Positions 1-9,371 of a stretch of DNA of 64,000 nt are shown here, one piece after another. Within the stretch, counting starts at the first letter, position 1. Each line of letters opens with the position of its first letter. The notes under the pieces were generated by a model that searched no databases, was not told where the DNA came from, and saw only the letters and a program-made list of their open reading frames with translations. Source of the DNA: Rudaea sp. 3F27F6 (GTDB taxonomy: Bacteria; Pseudomonadota; Gammaproteobacteria; Xanthomonadales; Rhodanobacteraceae); NCBI RefSeq assembly GCF_005503555.1, contig NZ_SCNG01000002.1, forward strand, positions 124,001-188,000, read 5' to 3'. Made by a program: the position numbers and the translations under genes.

Positions 1-888
1 ATGCTCCTGCAGATTGGCGCCGACGCCCGGCAGCGCATGCCGCAGCGGCACGCCGTGGCGGCGCAGTTGCGCTTCATCGCCGATGCCCGAGCGCAGCAGG
101 ATCAGCGGCGAGGCTAGCGCGCCCGCGCAGAGCAGAACTTCGCGGCGCGCCGAATAGGTCCGGCTTGCGCCCTCGTGAACCACCTGCACGCCCGTTGCGC
201 GATCGCCGTCGAACACGATCTTGTCGACATGCGCCGCCGTCGCGACTGTGAGGTTGGCGCGCGATCGCGCCGAATGCAGATAGGCGCGCGCCGTGCTGTG
301 GCGCGAACCGTTCTTGACCGTTCCCTGATTCGGCCCGACGCCGGCCTGGCGCTCGCCGTTGACGTCGGCGTTGAACGGAATGCCGACTTCCTGCCCGGCG
401 GCGATGAAATTTTTCACCAGAAGATGCGGCGAAGGAACGTCCTGCACAGCCAGCAAGCCTTGCGCACCGTGATAGGCATTCTCGCCGCGGCTATTGTTTT
501 CGGCGCGGCGAAAATACGGCAGCACGTCGGCATAGCTCCAGCCCGTATTGCCGAGCGCCGCCCAATGGTCGTAGTCCTCGCGCTGGCCGCGAATGTAGAT
601 CATGCCGTTGATCGAACTGCTGCCGCCGAGCACCTTGCCGCGCGGCCACGGATGCGTGCGATTGTTCAAGGTCGGATCGGGCTGCGACCAATAACACCAG
701 TCGTAGCGCGGATTGCCGAACGTCGCCGCCTGCCCGGCCGGCACGCGGAACAGCGGCGAGCGGTCGGCCGGCCCCGCTTCGAGCAGCAAGACGCTGTGGC
801 GTCCATTTGCCGACAAACGATTCGCCAGCACACAACCGGCGGTGCCGCCGCCGACAATGATGTAGTCCCAACTCGCGTCGTCACTCAT
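1..888 (-). CDS. GMC-family FAD oxidoreductase (choline dehydrogenase-like), C-terminus outside window
   Basis: Flavin-dependent alcohol oxidation is the family role; the substrate is unknown. Reading back from ATG 888, the first residues contain the FAD dinucleotide-binding motif DYIIVGGGTAGCVLANRLS. Residues about 77-96 read RTHPWPRGKVLGGSSSINGM, the first GMC signature. 296 codons are visible and the frame is open to base 1, so about 230 residues, including the catalytic His region, lie outside. The start overlaps the transporter stop (ATGAGTGA), so the two genes are probably translationally coupled. As last visible gene of the operon it may make the aldehyde that the operon's aldehyde dehydrogenase consumes (inference). 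Confidence 0.9.
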   Translation of the reverse strand, partial: MSDDASWDYIIVGGGTAGCVLANRLSANGRHSVLLLEAGPADRSPLFRVPAGQAATFGNPRYDWCYWSQPDPTLNNRTHPWPRGKVLGGSSSINGMIYIRGQREDYDHWAALGNTGWSYADVLPYFRRAENNSRGENAYHGAQGLLAVQDVPSPHLLVKNFIAAGQEVGIPFNADVNGERQAGVGPNQGTVKNGSRHSTARAYLHSARSRANLTVATAAHVDKIVFDGDRATGVQVVHEGASRTYSARREVLLCAGALASPLILLRSGIGDEAQLRRHGVPLRHALPGVGANLQEH

Positions 889-2332
889 TGGCGGCAGAAA
901 AAACAGGTCCGCTGCCGGCTTCGGCATTCTGCGTTGTTGCCACCTTTTCATCCGGAGTTCTTCGCCGGCTTCGATCCTGCAATCGGCGCTGCAAAAGTGC
1001 GCTCTCGCGGCGGCCCAGAGGGAAATTCCACAGCAGGGCTATCGCCGGCAAGCACATCAGCGCGGGCAGAAATAGACCGACCATATGCAAGGTGCGGATA
1101 TCGTCCGGGCCATGCTGCGCATTCGGCTGATAACCGAGCCAGCCGAGCAGAGGCAGGCCGATGCCGACGCCGATCGCGATGCCCATCTTCGCGACGAAAT
1201 TGAGCACCGCCATGTATTGGCCCGCGCGGCTTTCGCCGGTGCGCAGCATGTCGAGATCTACCGTATCGGCGACGATCGCCGATGGCAGCAACAAGCTCGC
1301 GGCCACCGCCGGCCCGAGCACGACGAAAGGCAGCACGCCCTGCCAGAGCACGCCCGGCTGCACGAAAGCCATACCGAGCAGCGCGAGCGACGTGCCGCCG
1401 ATGCCGAGACACAAGGCGCGATGCTTGCCGATGCGCGCGACCGCCATCATCAACAGCGGCACGCAAACGATGCCGGACAGATACTGGGTCACGACGAGAA
1501 GCAGAAAGCTGCCCGGCAAGTTCATGCCCACATCGATCAGGAAGACCACGCAGGCGTTGTAGATGCTGGTCGCGACGCCGCCGATCAGATAGGCCGCCAT
1601 CAAACGCAGGAACGGTTTGTTCGCCGCGACGGCGCGCAACGCGGCAAAGAACGACGTGTGCGTCTGCTCGATGCGGTTCTCGCCGACGCTTGCCGCAGCG
1701 AACAACACCGTCGTCGGCAACAGCACCAAGGCTGCGACGAGGACGACGGCGAGAATATTGTGAATCGAGCGCGCGCTTTCAGGCAGCACCAGCAACGGCA
1801 GCAGAACCGCGAGCACGATGCCGACCATGCCGGCGGCTTCGCGAAAACTCGTGATGCGGTTGCGGCCGAGATAGTTGTCCGACAGCTCCGCGCCCCAGGA
1901 CAGATACGGAATCTGCAGCATCGTCCACGCGCAGTAAAACACGAACACGCAGATCCACAGATGCGCGTAACCAGCGCCCGCGGGCGGATCGAGCAGGAAC
2001 TTGGCCGCGAGCATCAGCAGCGGCACGGCGGCCAGCATCCAGATGCGGCGGCGGCCGTAACGCGTATGCACGCGATCGGAAACGTAGCCCATGACCTGAT
2101 CGAGCACCGCATCCCACATCCGCACGAGGAAAAAGATCAAACCCACGGTAGCCAGATCCAGACGCATATCCGTGCTGTAGAACGGCGGCAGATAAATGAC
2201 CAGCGGCACGAACAGGATATTCATCGGAATCGCCGGGCCGCTATAGGCCAGCAGCTTGCCCAGCGAGAGGGGTCCCTGCCCGCCACCGGCGATGGCCGGC
2301 GAAGGTTTTGCCGACGAGGAGGCGTCAATCAT
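881..2332 (-). CDS. MFS transporter, glycoside-pentoside-hexuronide (GPH) symporter type
   Basis: Inner-membrane secondary transporter of 483 aa with about 12 hydrophobic segments. The cytoplasmic loop VRMWDAVLDQVMGYVSDR followed by the basic GRRR motif (residues about 70-95) is the hallmark of the GPH/MFS_2 cation-sugar symporters. It lies 30 bp after the aldehyde dehydrogenase stop and overlaps the GMC start by 8 bp. In this operon it probably imports what the TonB receptor brings into the periplasm. Substrate cannot be read from sequence; GPH relatives carry sugars, glycosides or uronates. Confidence 0.88.
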   Translation of the reverse strand: MIDASSSAKPSPAIAGGGQGPLSLGKLLAYSGPAIPMNILFVPLVIYLPPFYSTDMRLDLATVGLIFFLVRMWDAVLDQVMGYVSDRVHTRYGRRRIWMLAAVPLLMLAAKFLLDPPAGAGYAHLWICVFVFYCAWTMLQIPYLSWGAELSDNYLGRNRITSFREAAGMVGIVLAVLLPLLVLPESARSIHNILAVVLVAALVLLPTTVLFAAASVGENRIEQTHTSFFAALRAVAANKPFLRLMAAYLIGGVATSIYNACVVFLIDVGMNLPGSFLLLVVTQYLSGIVCVPLLMMAVARIGKHRALCLGIGGTSLALLGMAFVQPGVLWQGVLPFVVLGPAVAASLLLPSAIVADTVDLDMLRTGESRAGQYMAVLNFVAKMGIAIGVGIGLPLLGWLGYQPNAQHGPDDIRTLHMVGLFLPALMCLPAIALLWNFPLGRRESALLQRRLQDRSRRRTPDEKVATTQNAEAGSGPVFSAANE

Positions 2333-2362
2333 GGTTCGATTCGATCATATGCGGAACGGACC

Positions 2363-3877
2363 TCAGCCCAGCAGGGTGATTGCTTTCAAGTGCGTGTACG
2401 GAAGAATACCTGCGACGCCGCCTTCCACGCCGAAACCCGACTGCGCGACCGGCTCGGCCGGCAATGAATAGGCGGCGCCCATGCCGCCGACCGGCGCACC
2501 ACCGAATTGAATGCGCCCCGCGCGGATCGAGTGCGAAAGACGCACGCCGCGGCCGAGATCGCCCGTCCATATCGTCGCCGCGAGACCGTAGGCGCTGTCG
2601 TTGGCCAAGCGCACGGCTTCTTCCTCTTTCGTAAAGGTGAAGCAGCTCAGCACCGGACCAAATATTTCTTCCTGCGCGATCCTCGCCGCAGGATCGACGC
2701 GATCGAAAATCACGCCCGGAACGAAACACGCCGCATCGTCCGCCGCTGCGGGCTCGGCGGCGAAACGCAGACGCGCCCCTTGCTGCTTGCCGCTTTCGAC
2801 GTAGCCAAGCACGCGTTCTTTCTGCGCGCGGCTGGCGACCGGGCCGTACAAGGTCGCCGGATCGAGCGGATCGCCGGCCCGGATCGAACCCGCCGCTTCG
2901 ACGACGTGCTGCATAAACTCGTCCGCGATCTCCGCATCGACCAGCAGGCGCGTCTTCGCCACGCAGAGCTGGCCCTGGTTTTCAAACGCGTCGATCACGA
3001 CCTGGCGCGCCACCGCGGCCAAATCGCTGACGTCGCGGAAGACCAGTTGCGGCGACTTGCCGCCGCATTCGAGGATCGTCGGCTTGGCATTGGAATCGGC
3101 CGACGCGCGCAGGATGCGCCGCCCGGTCAGCGTCGAACCGGTGAAGGTCAGCAGATCCACGTCGCCGTGATGCGCGAGCGCATTGCCCGCCGCGCTGCCC
3201 GATCCGGGCACCGCGTTGAATACGCCGGGCGGCAGGCCCGCCTCTACGGCCAACTCGGCCAGGCGCAGGCTCGACAACGGCGCGACCTCGGACGGCTTGA
3301 TCACGACGCTGTTGCCCGCGGCCAATGCGGGCGCGAGCTTTATCGCGGCATTGCATAGCGGATAGTTCCACGGCGTGATCGCGCCGATCACGCCGCGCGG
3401 TTCGTTCGCGGCGAGTGCGAGGCAGTTGCGTTCGCTCGGCGCGACCTGACCGTAGAGCTTGTCGATCGTCTCGGCATAGAAGCGGAAGAAGCCCGCGGCG
3501 ACGACCACCTCGCCCAGCGCCGCACTGATCGGCTTGCCCATTTCCAAGGAATCGAGCAAGGCCAATTCTTCGCGATGCGCCTCGATCAGATCGGCGACGC
3601 GCAACAGGATGGCCTTGCGATACAACGGCGGCAGATGGCGCCAGCGGCCGTCGTCGAACGCGGTACGCGCAGCGCGCACCGCGCTGTCGACGTCGGCGGC
3701 GCCGCAGTCGGCAATCTTCCACAACGTGCGGCCAGTTGCCGGATTCACATCGACGAACGACGCGGTCGAGATCGGCTCGGCCCACGCGCCGTTGATGAAC
3801 GGAATTGTCCGCGGCGTCACACGGCGTGCATGCCAGTCCAAGCCTGGGTTCGCGGAAGAGGAAACGGAAGTGCTCAT
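2363..3877 (-). CDS. NAD(P)-dependent aldehyde dehydrogenase
   Basis: 504 aa, normal length for the ALDH superfamily; oxidises an aldehyde to a carboxylate in the cytoplasm. Visible features are the cofactor-binding TPWNYPLCNAAIKLAPALAA (about 168-187) and VVIKPSE, the general-base Glu270 in LECGGKSPQ, and the nucleophile Cys305 in ENQGQLCVAKTR. The start is ATG 3877, which shares ATGA with the stop of the upstream hydrolase. A longer in-frame opening upstream lies antisense to the hydrolase-coding frame and was rejected. The family has broad substrate use, and context (GMC enzyme, transporter) suggests catabolism of an alcohol or sugar-derived aldehyde. Confidence 0.95.
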   Translation of the reverse strand: MSTSVSSSANPGLDWHARRVTPRTIPFINGAWAEPISTASFVDVNPATGRTLWKIADCGAADVDSAVRAARTAFDDGRWRHLPPLYRKAILLRVADLIEAHREELALLDSLEMGKPISAALGEVVVAAGFFRFYAETIDKLYGQVAPSERNCLALAANEPRGVIGAITPWNYPLCNAAIKLAPALAAGNSVVIKPSEVAPLSSLRLAELAVEAGLPPGVFNAVPGSGSAAGNALAHHGDVDLLTFTGSTLTGRRILRASADSNAKPTILECGGKSPQLVFRDVSDLAAVARQVVIDAFENQGQLCVAKTRLLVDAEIADEFMQHVVEAAGSIRAGDPLDPATLYGPVASRAQKERVLGYVESGKQQGARLRFAAEPAAADDAACFVPGVIFDRVDPAARIAQEEIFGPVLSCFTFTKEEEAVRLANDSAYGLAATIWTGDLGRGVRLSHSIRAGRIQFGGAPVGGMGAAYSLPAEPVAQSGFGVEGGVAGILPYTHLKAITLLG

Positions 3878-5028
3878 GCGGCTGCCCTGCCCCATTGGGA
3901 TTTGTTGGATGCCGATCCGGCGGGATCGGCCTTGATCGAATCGGAACTGTGCAGCCCGGCCAGTGCCTGCCGGCACAGCAGCAAAGACTGAGCGGCGACC
4001 ATGCCTTTCCAGTAGTCGCAATCGGCATAGAACACATCGCGCAACTGCATGCGGATCTCGTCGCCCTGCGGCGATCGCGGATCGCCGTGTTGGTACAGCC
4101 AGAGATCGGCGCGCAGCGCGTCGAGAGTTTCTTCGGGCGTTTTCACCCCGCACTCGAAGGCGATGCCGGTAATCTCGGCACCGCTCAATAGCGCGTGCGC
4201 CGCGCCGACACCGTCGCCGTCGATCGCGGCGACCGACGAACTGCCGTCGCACGACGAAGTGACCGCGGCGCCGTACCACGCCCGCGCGCGTGCGAACGCG
4301 GCGTGCGCGGGCGGCAGGGTGACGATGCGTTCGGCGTAGCCCCACGGCCCGAGGCCGGTGTGATAGTCGATGATGGCGACCTTGGCCGCTTGGCCGAGGT
4401 ATTCGCGGAAGATTGCCGTCTGCGTGCGCCGCGACCACGTCGCCTGCGTGCCGGCAAAGAACAGTCCCTGCGGGTCGATGTGCTGTCCCGTGGTGATCGC
4501 CGCGACCATCGCCGCGCGTCCGTGCCTGGCGGCGTAGTCGGCCAGCGCGGCGTCGGCGGCGGCGACTGCCTGCGGTGTGTATTCGCGCAGGCAGATGCCG
4601 TCGCGTATCGCCAGGTATTCGGGATTGGGCGGCATCGCACGCGTGTCGAAATCGAACCAGTTGCGATTCAAATCGACATTGTCTTCGGTGACCCGGCGCA
4701 CCCAGGCGAAACCGTGCGGATTGATCGCGTGGATCAGCAGAACCGCGGTGTTTTCGGCGAGGTTCGCGCCTTCGCCGCGGCGCAACCAATCGATCTGCGC
4801 GCCCGAACCGCAAAAGCCTTCGACACCGTGCGTGCCCGAGATGAGCACGAGCACGCGCTCGGCCGAACGCGGCCCCAGCCAGGCCACATCGGTCGAGAGC
4901 ACCTCGTCGGCGGGGCCACGCTCGGGATGCAGAATGCGCTCCACCGCGGCGCCCGCGTCTGCCGCCGCATCGAGAAATTTCGTGCGTGCCTGCGCATAGT
5001 CGGCACTGAATGCGTTCGCCGGATTCAT
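3874..5028 (-). CDS. DUF2817 protein, M14 zinc carboxypeptidase/deacylase-like
   Basis: 384 aa with no clear signal peptide, so probably cytoplasmic. Residues about 64-75 read SGTHGVEGFCGS, where His67 and Glu70 match the HxxE zinc-ligand motif of M14-like amidohydrolases. NPHGFAWVRR and DLNRNWFDF (about 105-130) are the conserved DUF2817 blocks. It probably removes an acyl or aminoacyl group from an imported compound (inference). Stop-start overlaps on both sides (TGATG with the TonB receptor, ATGA with the aldehyde dehydrogenase) mark it as an integral operon member. Confidence 0.85.
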   Translation of the reverse strand: MNPANAFSADYAQARTKFLDAAADAGAAVERILHPERGPADEVLSTDVAWLGPRSAERVLVLISGTHGVEGFCGSGAQIDWLRRGEGANLAENTAVLLIHAINPHGFAWVRRVTEDNVDLNRNWFDFDTRAMPPNPEYLAIRDGICLREYTPQAVAAADAALADYAARHGRAAMVAAITTGQHIDPQGLFFAGTQATWSRRTQTAIFREYLGQAAKVAIIDYHTGLGPWGYAERIVTLPPAHAAFARARAWYGAAVTSSCDGSSSVAAIDGDGVGAAHALLSGAEITGIAFECGVKTPEETLDALRADLWLYQHGDPRSPQGDEIRMQLRDVFYADCDYWKGMVAAQSLLLCRQALAGLHSSDSIKADPAGSASNKSQWGRAAA

Positions 5029-7415
5029 CAGAAGTACCGGGTCAGGCTGATGCCGAACGTGCGCGGCTGCAGCGAGGTTTGCGCGAGCAGGGAACGCGAG
5101 TTGGGACTGAGCACCGAATCGGCCGCATAAATGGTCGGCCGCTGGTCGAACACGTTATTGAGGAAAACCGCGGTCTCCCATTGCTGCCAGCTCGTTGTGG
5201 CACGCAGGGCGAGAAAATAATACGAAGACGCATCGCGGATGACCGGGTCGTAGCCGGTCACGCCGAACGACGGCGTGCGCACGTACGGCCCGAGCCATTG
5301 ATAGTCGGCGCGCAGCGAACTGTTGTAGCCGTCGGCGAGACTGAAGTTGTATTGCAGGTTCGCGGCGACCATCCACTTCGGCACGCCGACCAGTTCATCG
5401 CCCTTGCGCGCGATCAGCGCGCGCTGGCCTCCGGCGAGCGTGCCGCCGAGGACGTCGTCGGCGAACTGCGAGTTGGTGTAGCTCGCGCTCAGACCGAGGA
5501 TCAGATGGTCGGAAACGCGCGCCTTCGCTTCGAGTTCGACGCCCTTGCTCGTCGCCGAGCCGAGATTGCCGACGTAGCTGAAGCCGCAGCTCGGCAGGCC
5601 GACGAGCTGCTGGATATTGCTCCAGCGCGTGTAGTAGACGCTGCTGTTGAGCGACAGCCTGTTGTCGAGGAAAGCGAATTTGCCGCCGACCTCGTAGTTC
5701 CACAGGCTGTCGGAATCGTAGGTGGTCGGCGAACGGGTCAGGCCCAGGGCGGCGAGTTCGGAAGCACACGCCGACGGCACGGCATTGTTCACCCCGCCGA
5801 CGCGATAGCCCTTCGCCGCGTTGGCGTAGAGCATCTTCGCCTCGTCGAGCTGATAGGAAATTCCGAACTTCGGCGTAACCGGCGATTCGTCCTTGGTTCC
5901 CGAAGCCGCCGTCGGCGGATTGTTCAACGGGCCGTTGGCGAACTGCCGGTACTCCAGTTCGGTATGCGCGGCGCGCAGGCCGAAAATCAGTTTCAGATTG
6001 TCGACGATCTCGTAGCGCACGTCGCCGAACGCCGCGAACTGCTTGTCGACGGTGCGCGTATTGCCGTAGTAGGCGACGTCGCCCGGCAGCAGCGGAACGC
6101 CGAACGCCTGCTCCACCGACACACCGGCCACCGTCTTCAGCAGCAGATCCATTGGCCCGGCAACGCTCTGGGTAAAGTTGTAGGTCGCACGCTGGAAATA
6201 CAGGCCGCCGACCCAGGTCAGCCGCGAGGGTCCGTTCGAAGAAAAGCGCAGTTCCTGGGTGAGGTTGCGCTGAGTGACCTGATCGTTGCTGGCTTCCTGG
6301 AATCCGCTCAGTCCCGGAATGAACGGCACGCGGAAAAGCAGCTCCGGAATGTAGTTGCTGTAGTCGTCGGTGCGCGTGTAGTTGCGATAGAAATTCGAGG
6401 TGATCGATTTGACCGAGAAATTTTCGAAGCGATATTCCGCGCTGATGCTCGACAGCACGAACTTGTCGCGGCTCGGCTGCTCGATCGCCCAGCCCGCCGT
6501 ATCGTCCGCATACGCCGTGCCGCCGAGACCGCGCCAGGACATCGACGGCGCCGCGGTGGAAACGCGCTGGTAGTAGACGCTCGGCGTGATCGTGAGACGC
6601 TCGTTCGGCGCCCAGGCCAGCGCGAAGCGCGCGACGGTGTCGTTGCCGGAGTTGATATTGCTGTCGAGCTGCTGCTTGCCGTCGGGCGACACGCGATCGA
6701 TCCAGCCGCCGACATGGCTTTGCGCGACGCTGGCCCTGAAGCCGAGTTCGTTCTCGATCAGCGGGCCGCCGACCGCCGCACCGAGCGTGCCATTCAGATC
6801 GCCGCCTTGCGTGCTGCTGATTTCGGCCCGCGCAAAACCGGAATACGCGTCGAGGCTCGGCTGCGGCGTGATGTAGCGGATCGTGCCGCCTTCGGAACTC
6901 GCACCGAACAGGGTGCCCTGCGGGCCACGCAGCACTTCGACCCGGTCGAGGTCGAACAGGCGCGGATTGGCGCTGCCGGCGAACAGAGAATTGCGCACCT
7001 GGATCGGCGTGTCGTCGATATAGATGCCCGTGGTCGAATCGCCGACCACCGAGGCAATCCCGCGAATCGCGATCGACGGCGTGCCGAGCCCGCTCGACGG
7101 CAGATAACTCAGGCCGGGGATCGATCTGGCAAGGTCTTCGATGCCTTTCGCACCGAGCGCATCCATTTCCTCGGGCGTGATCGCGGTCAGGCTCAGCGGC
7201 ACGCGACTGGAGCGTTCCGCGGTCTTTTGCGCGGTGACCACGACATCGCCGAGACGCATGGCCTCGTCGGTGGCGGGCGCCGTCTTCTCGTTCTGGCCCG
7301 ACGTCGCGTCCGTCTGCGCGTTTTGTGCGTGAGTCGTACCGGCGGCTAAACAACAGCCCGCGCTGACGATAAGCGGGACAAACCCGCCGGATTTTATATT
7401 TTGAAATTGCGCCAC
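5028..7415 (-). CDS. TonB-dependent outer-membrane receptor of the catabolic operon
   Basis: 795 aa. The GTG at 7415 is chosen as start because AGGAGG lies 7 nt upstream (7423-7428) and it leads directly into a signal peptide ending THAQN; longer in-frame readings add a non-signal-like basic stretch. The plug domain starts at about residue 50 (GDVVVTAQKTAERSS) and contains IAIRGI and VEVLRGPQGTLFGASSEGG. The barrel ends in RTFGISLTRYF with a terminal Phe, typical of outer-membrane barrels. It probably imports the substrate metabolised by the four downstream genes. No adjacent sigma/anti-sigma pair or STN domain is seen. Confidence 0.92.
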   Translation of the reverse strand: MAQFQNIKSGGFVPLIVSAGCCLAAGTTHAQNAQTDATSGQNEKTAPATDEAMRLGDVVVTAQKTAERSSRVPLSLTAITPEEMDALGAKGIEDLARSIPGLSYLPSSGLGTPSIAIRGIASVVGDSTTGIYIDDTPIQVRNSLFAGSANPRLFDLDRVEVLRGPQGTLFGASSEGGTIRYITPQPSLDAYSGFARAEISSTQGGDLNGTLGAAVGGPLIENELGFRASVAQSHVGGWIDRVSPDGKQQLDSNINSGNDTVARFALAWAPNERLTITPSVYYQRVSTAAPSMSWRGLGGTAYADDTAGWAIEQPSRDKFVLSSISAEYRFENFSVKSITSNFYRNYTRTDDYSNYIPELLFRVPFIPGLSGFQEASNDQVTQRNLTQELRFSSNGPSRLTWVGGLYFQRATYNFTQSVAGPMDLLLKTVAGVSVEQAFGVPLLPGDVAYYGNTRTVDKQFAAFGDVRYEIVDNLKLIFGLRAAHTELEYRQFANGPLNNPPTAASGTKDESPVTPKFGISYQLDEAKMLYANAAKGYRVGGVNNAVPSACASELAALGLTRSPTTYDSDSLWNYEVGGKFAFLDNRLSLNSSVYYTRWSNIQQLVGLPSCGFSYVGNLGSATSKGVELEAKARVSDHLILGLSASYTNSQFADDVLGGTLAGGQRALIARKGDELVGVPKWMVAANLQYNFSLADGYNSSLRADYQWLGPYVRTPSFGVTGYDPVIRDASSYYFLALRATTSWQQWETAVFLNNVFDQRPTIYAADSVLSPNSRSLLAQTSLQPRTFGISLTRYF

Positions 7416-7758
7416 ATCCCCGCCTCCTGACTGCAATGAGGCAAGTGGAGCACAGTTGCACCTCGACGATCTTTTGCGCTTCCGACAGTTTCCTTTTGCA
7501 AAGCGCCCCGGTTCGTGCGGCCGTGGCGTGCCCAGGGCTGCGATATTCAAGGCATGCGGCGGCATGCGCATCGCCGCCAGGCAATCCAAAGCCGACCGCG
7601 ATACGTCACGTCGCCGTATTCGATCGGCCGGCGGCCTCGGCAAACGGTGCTTTATTCCTTTTTGTTCTAAGCAAACCGGGTTTCATCCTTTTGTTTCACC
7701 GCGCAGCGGACCTAGTTTGCTACCACGCAACCTCGTTGCTTTGATCAAGGCTAAAGTC
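7416..7758. other. Divergent intergenic region between TonB operon and rhodanese
   Basis: 343 bp between divergently read genes; it must hold both promoters. The left edge carries the AGGAGG ribosome site of the TonB receptor. The right half (7650-7720) is T-rich. No clear palindrome or gene was recognised. Confidence 0.5.
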
Positions 7759-8223
7759 ATGACCGTCCTGCTCGAACAAACCGTCTCTGCCGATTCGTTT
7801 GCCGTCTCGACCTATGCCGCCGGCACGCCGGCGCCGCTCGGCGATACGCTGTCGCCGCGCGAAGCGTGGCGACTGTTCGCCGCAGGCGCGGCAAAGCTGG
7901 TCGACGTGCGCACCGCCGAAGAGCGCGCCTTCGTCGGCTACGTGCCCGATTCGATTCACATCGCCTGGGCAACCGGCACGCGCCTGACGCGCAATCCGCG
8001 TTTCGTCCGCGAGCTGGAAGCCAAGACCGGCAAGGACGCGACCGTGCTGCTGCTCTGCCGCAGCGGCGTGCGCGCGGCCGCGGCCGCCGAGGCGGCCCGC
8101 GCGGCGGGATTCAGCGACGTGCACAGCATCGAAGAAGGATTCGAGGGCGAGCTCGACGAGCAGCGCCATCGCGGCAGCCGCAATGGCTGGCGTGCCGCCG
8201 GTCTGCCCTGGGTACAAGACTGA
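7759..8223 (+). CDS. Rhodanese-domain sulfurtransferase
   Basis: 154-aa single-domain rhodanese; moves sulfane sulfur through a cysteine persulfide. The LVDVRTAEERAFVGYVPDS block (about 47-65) and the active loop LLLCRSGVRA with Cys100 are intact. ATG 7759 is chosen because the rhodanese homology begins soon after and the upstream extension has no family similarity. The gene has its own strong terminator, followed by the encapsulin and cysteine desulfurase genes on the same strand. Context makes it a candidate to hand sulfur to, or take it from, the desulfurase compartment. Sulfur genes of this kind accompany family 2A encapsulins elsewhere. Confidence 0.92.
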   Translation: MTVLLEQTVSADSFAVSTYAAGTPAPLGDTLSPREAWRLFAAGAAKLVDVRTAEERAFVGYVPDSIHIAWATGTRLTRNPRFVRELEAKTGKDATVLLLCRSGVRAAAAAEAARAAGFSDVHSIEEGFEGELDEQRHRGSRNGWRAAGLPWVQD

Positions 8224-8271
8224 ATCGAAGAACTCGCGCATGGCTGCCTCCGCCTCCACGCCATTGACGCC

Positions 8272-8302
8272 AAAAGGCCGCGCTTTCAACGCGGCCTTTT
8301 TT
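8272..8302 (+). terminator. Rho-independent terminator after rhodanese
   Basis: Perfect 11-bp stem, AAAAGGCCGCG (8272-8282) with CGCGGCCTTTT (8290-8300), 7-nt loop, continuing into more T residues. It separates rhodanese transcription from the encapsulin operon, so the latter must have its own promoter in 8303-8434. Confidence 0.9.
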
Positions 8303-8434
8303 CTGCCTGGCGCGGCGAGCGAACGCCTGCAATGAAACCTGTCGGATACTGCAATTTCATTTGCCACTGAACCACCGCCTGCCTAACATCATGCAGCGCA
8401 TCCATTCTTACGTCACCGCCCATTAGGACGCATC

Positions 8435-9367
8435 ATGGCCGATAAAAAGACTCAGCAGCTCGCGCTCGGCGATGCTGGCGCACGCCAGCTTGCCAACACG
8501 ACCAAATCCGCGCCGAAACTCGACATCATCTCGCCGCGCTGGCTCACCCACCTCCTGCAGTGGCTGCCGGTCGAAGCCGGCGTTTATCGGCTCAACAAGG
8601 TGAAGAATCCGCAAAACGTCGATTTCGCCTGCGCGCGCCGCGACGAGTCCGACCTGCCGCAGACCTTCGTCGACTACGATCCGAAGCCGCGCGAATACAC
8701 CTTGAGCGCATGCTCGACCGTGCTCGAAGTGAACACGCGCATTTCCGATCTCTATTCGAGCCCGTTCGATCAGGTGAAAGAGCAACTGCGCCTGACCATC
8801 GAGACGATCAAGGAGAAGCAGGAAAACGAGTTGATCAACAATCCCGACTACGGCCTTATCGCCAACGTCGCCGAGTCGCAGCGCCTGCAGACGCTGACCG
8901 GCGCGCCGACGCCCGACGATCTCGACGAACTGCTGACCAAGGTCTGGAAAGAGCCGGCGTTCTTCCTGACTCACCCGCTCGCGATCGCCGCGTTCGGCCG
9001 CGAGTGCACGCGCCGCGGCGTGCCGCCGCCGACGGTGAGCCTGTTCGGTTCGCAATTCATCACCTGGCGCGGCATTCCGCTGATTCCGTCCGACAAGGTG
9101 CCGGTCGAGGACGGCAGATCGAAGATCCTCCTGCTGCGCACCGGCGACAAGCGCCAGGGCGTCGTCGGCCTGTTCCAGCCGGGGCTGCCCGGCGAACAGA
9201 GTCCGGGCCTGTCGGTGCGCTTCATGGGCATCGGGCGCAATGCGCTCGCCTCGTATCTCGTCTCGCTCTACTGCTCGCTCGCCGTGCAAACCGACGACGC
9301 GCTTGCGCTGCTCGACGGCGTCGAGATCGACAAGTACCACGAGTACGCCCACACCTACGTGAGCTGA
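8435..9367 (+). CDS. Family 2A encapsulin shell protein (SrpI / major membrane protein I type)
   Basis: 310 aa, HK97-fold nanocompartment shell protein. Recognised by overall resemblance to SrpI/MMPI, for example VYRLNKVKNPQNVDFACARR near residue 50, PREYTLSACSTVLEVNTRISDLYS near 90, QLRLTIETIKEKQENELINN, and the C-terminal LLDGVEIDKYHEYAHTYVS. These match the family 2A encapsulins, which package a cysteine desulfurase. AGGA lies 6 nt before the ATG. The cysteine desulfurase starts 4 bp after the stop, which identifies the cargo. No cyclic-nucleotide-binding insertion (family 2B) is visible. Confidence 0.93.
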   Translation: MADKKTQQLALGDAGARQLANTTKSAPKLDIISPRWLTHLLQWLPVEAGVYRLNKVKNPQNVDFACARRDESDLPQTFVDYDPKPREYTLSACSTVLEVNTRISDLYSSPFDQVKEQLRLTIETIKEKQENELINNPDYGLIANVAESQRLQTLTGAPTPDDLDELLTKVWKEPAFFLTHPLAIAAFGRECTRRGVPPPTVSLFGSQFITWRGIPLIPSDKVPVEDGRSKILLLRTGDKRQGVVGLFQPGLPGEQSPGLSVRFMGIGRNALASYLVSLYCSLAVQTDDALALLDGVEIDKYHEYAHTYVS

Positions 9368-9371
9368 GCGA

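Noticed and set aside
5010-7349. A 779-codon plus-strand frame opposite the TonB receptor
   Set aside because: No start context and no recognisable domain; shadow of the receptor gene.
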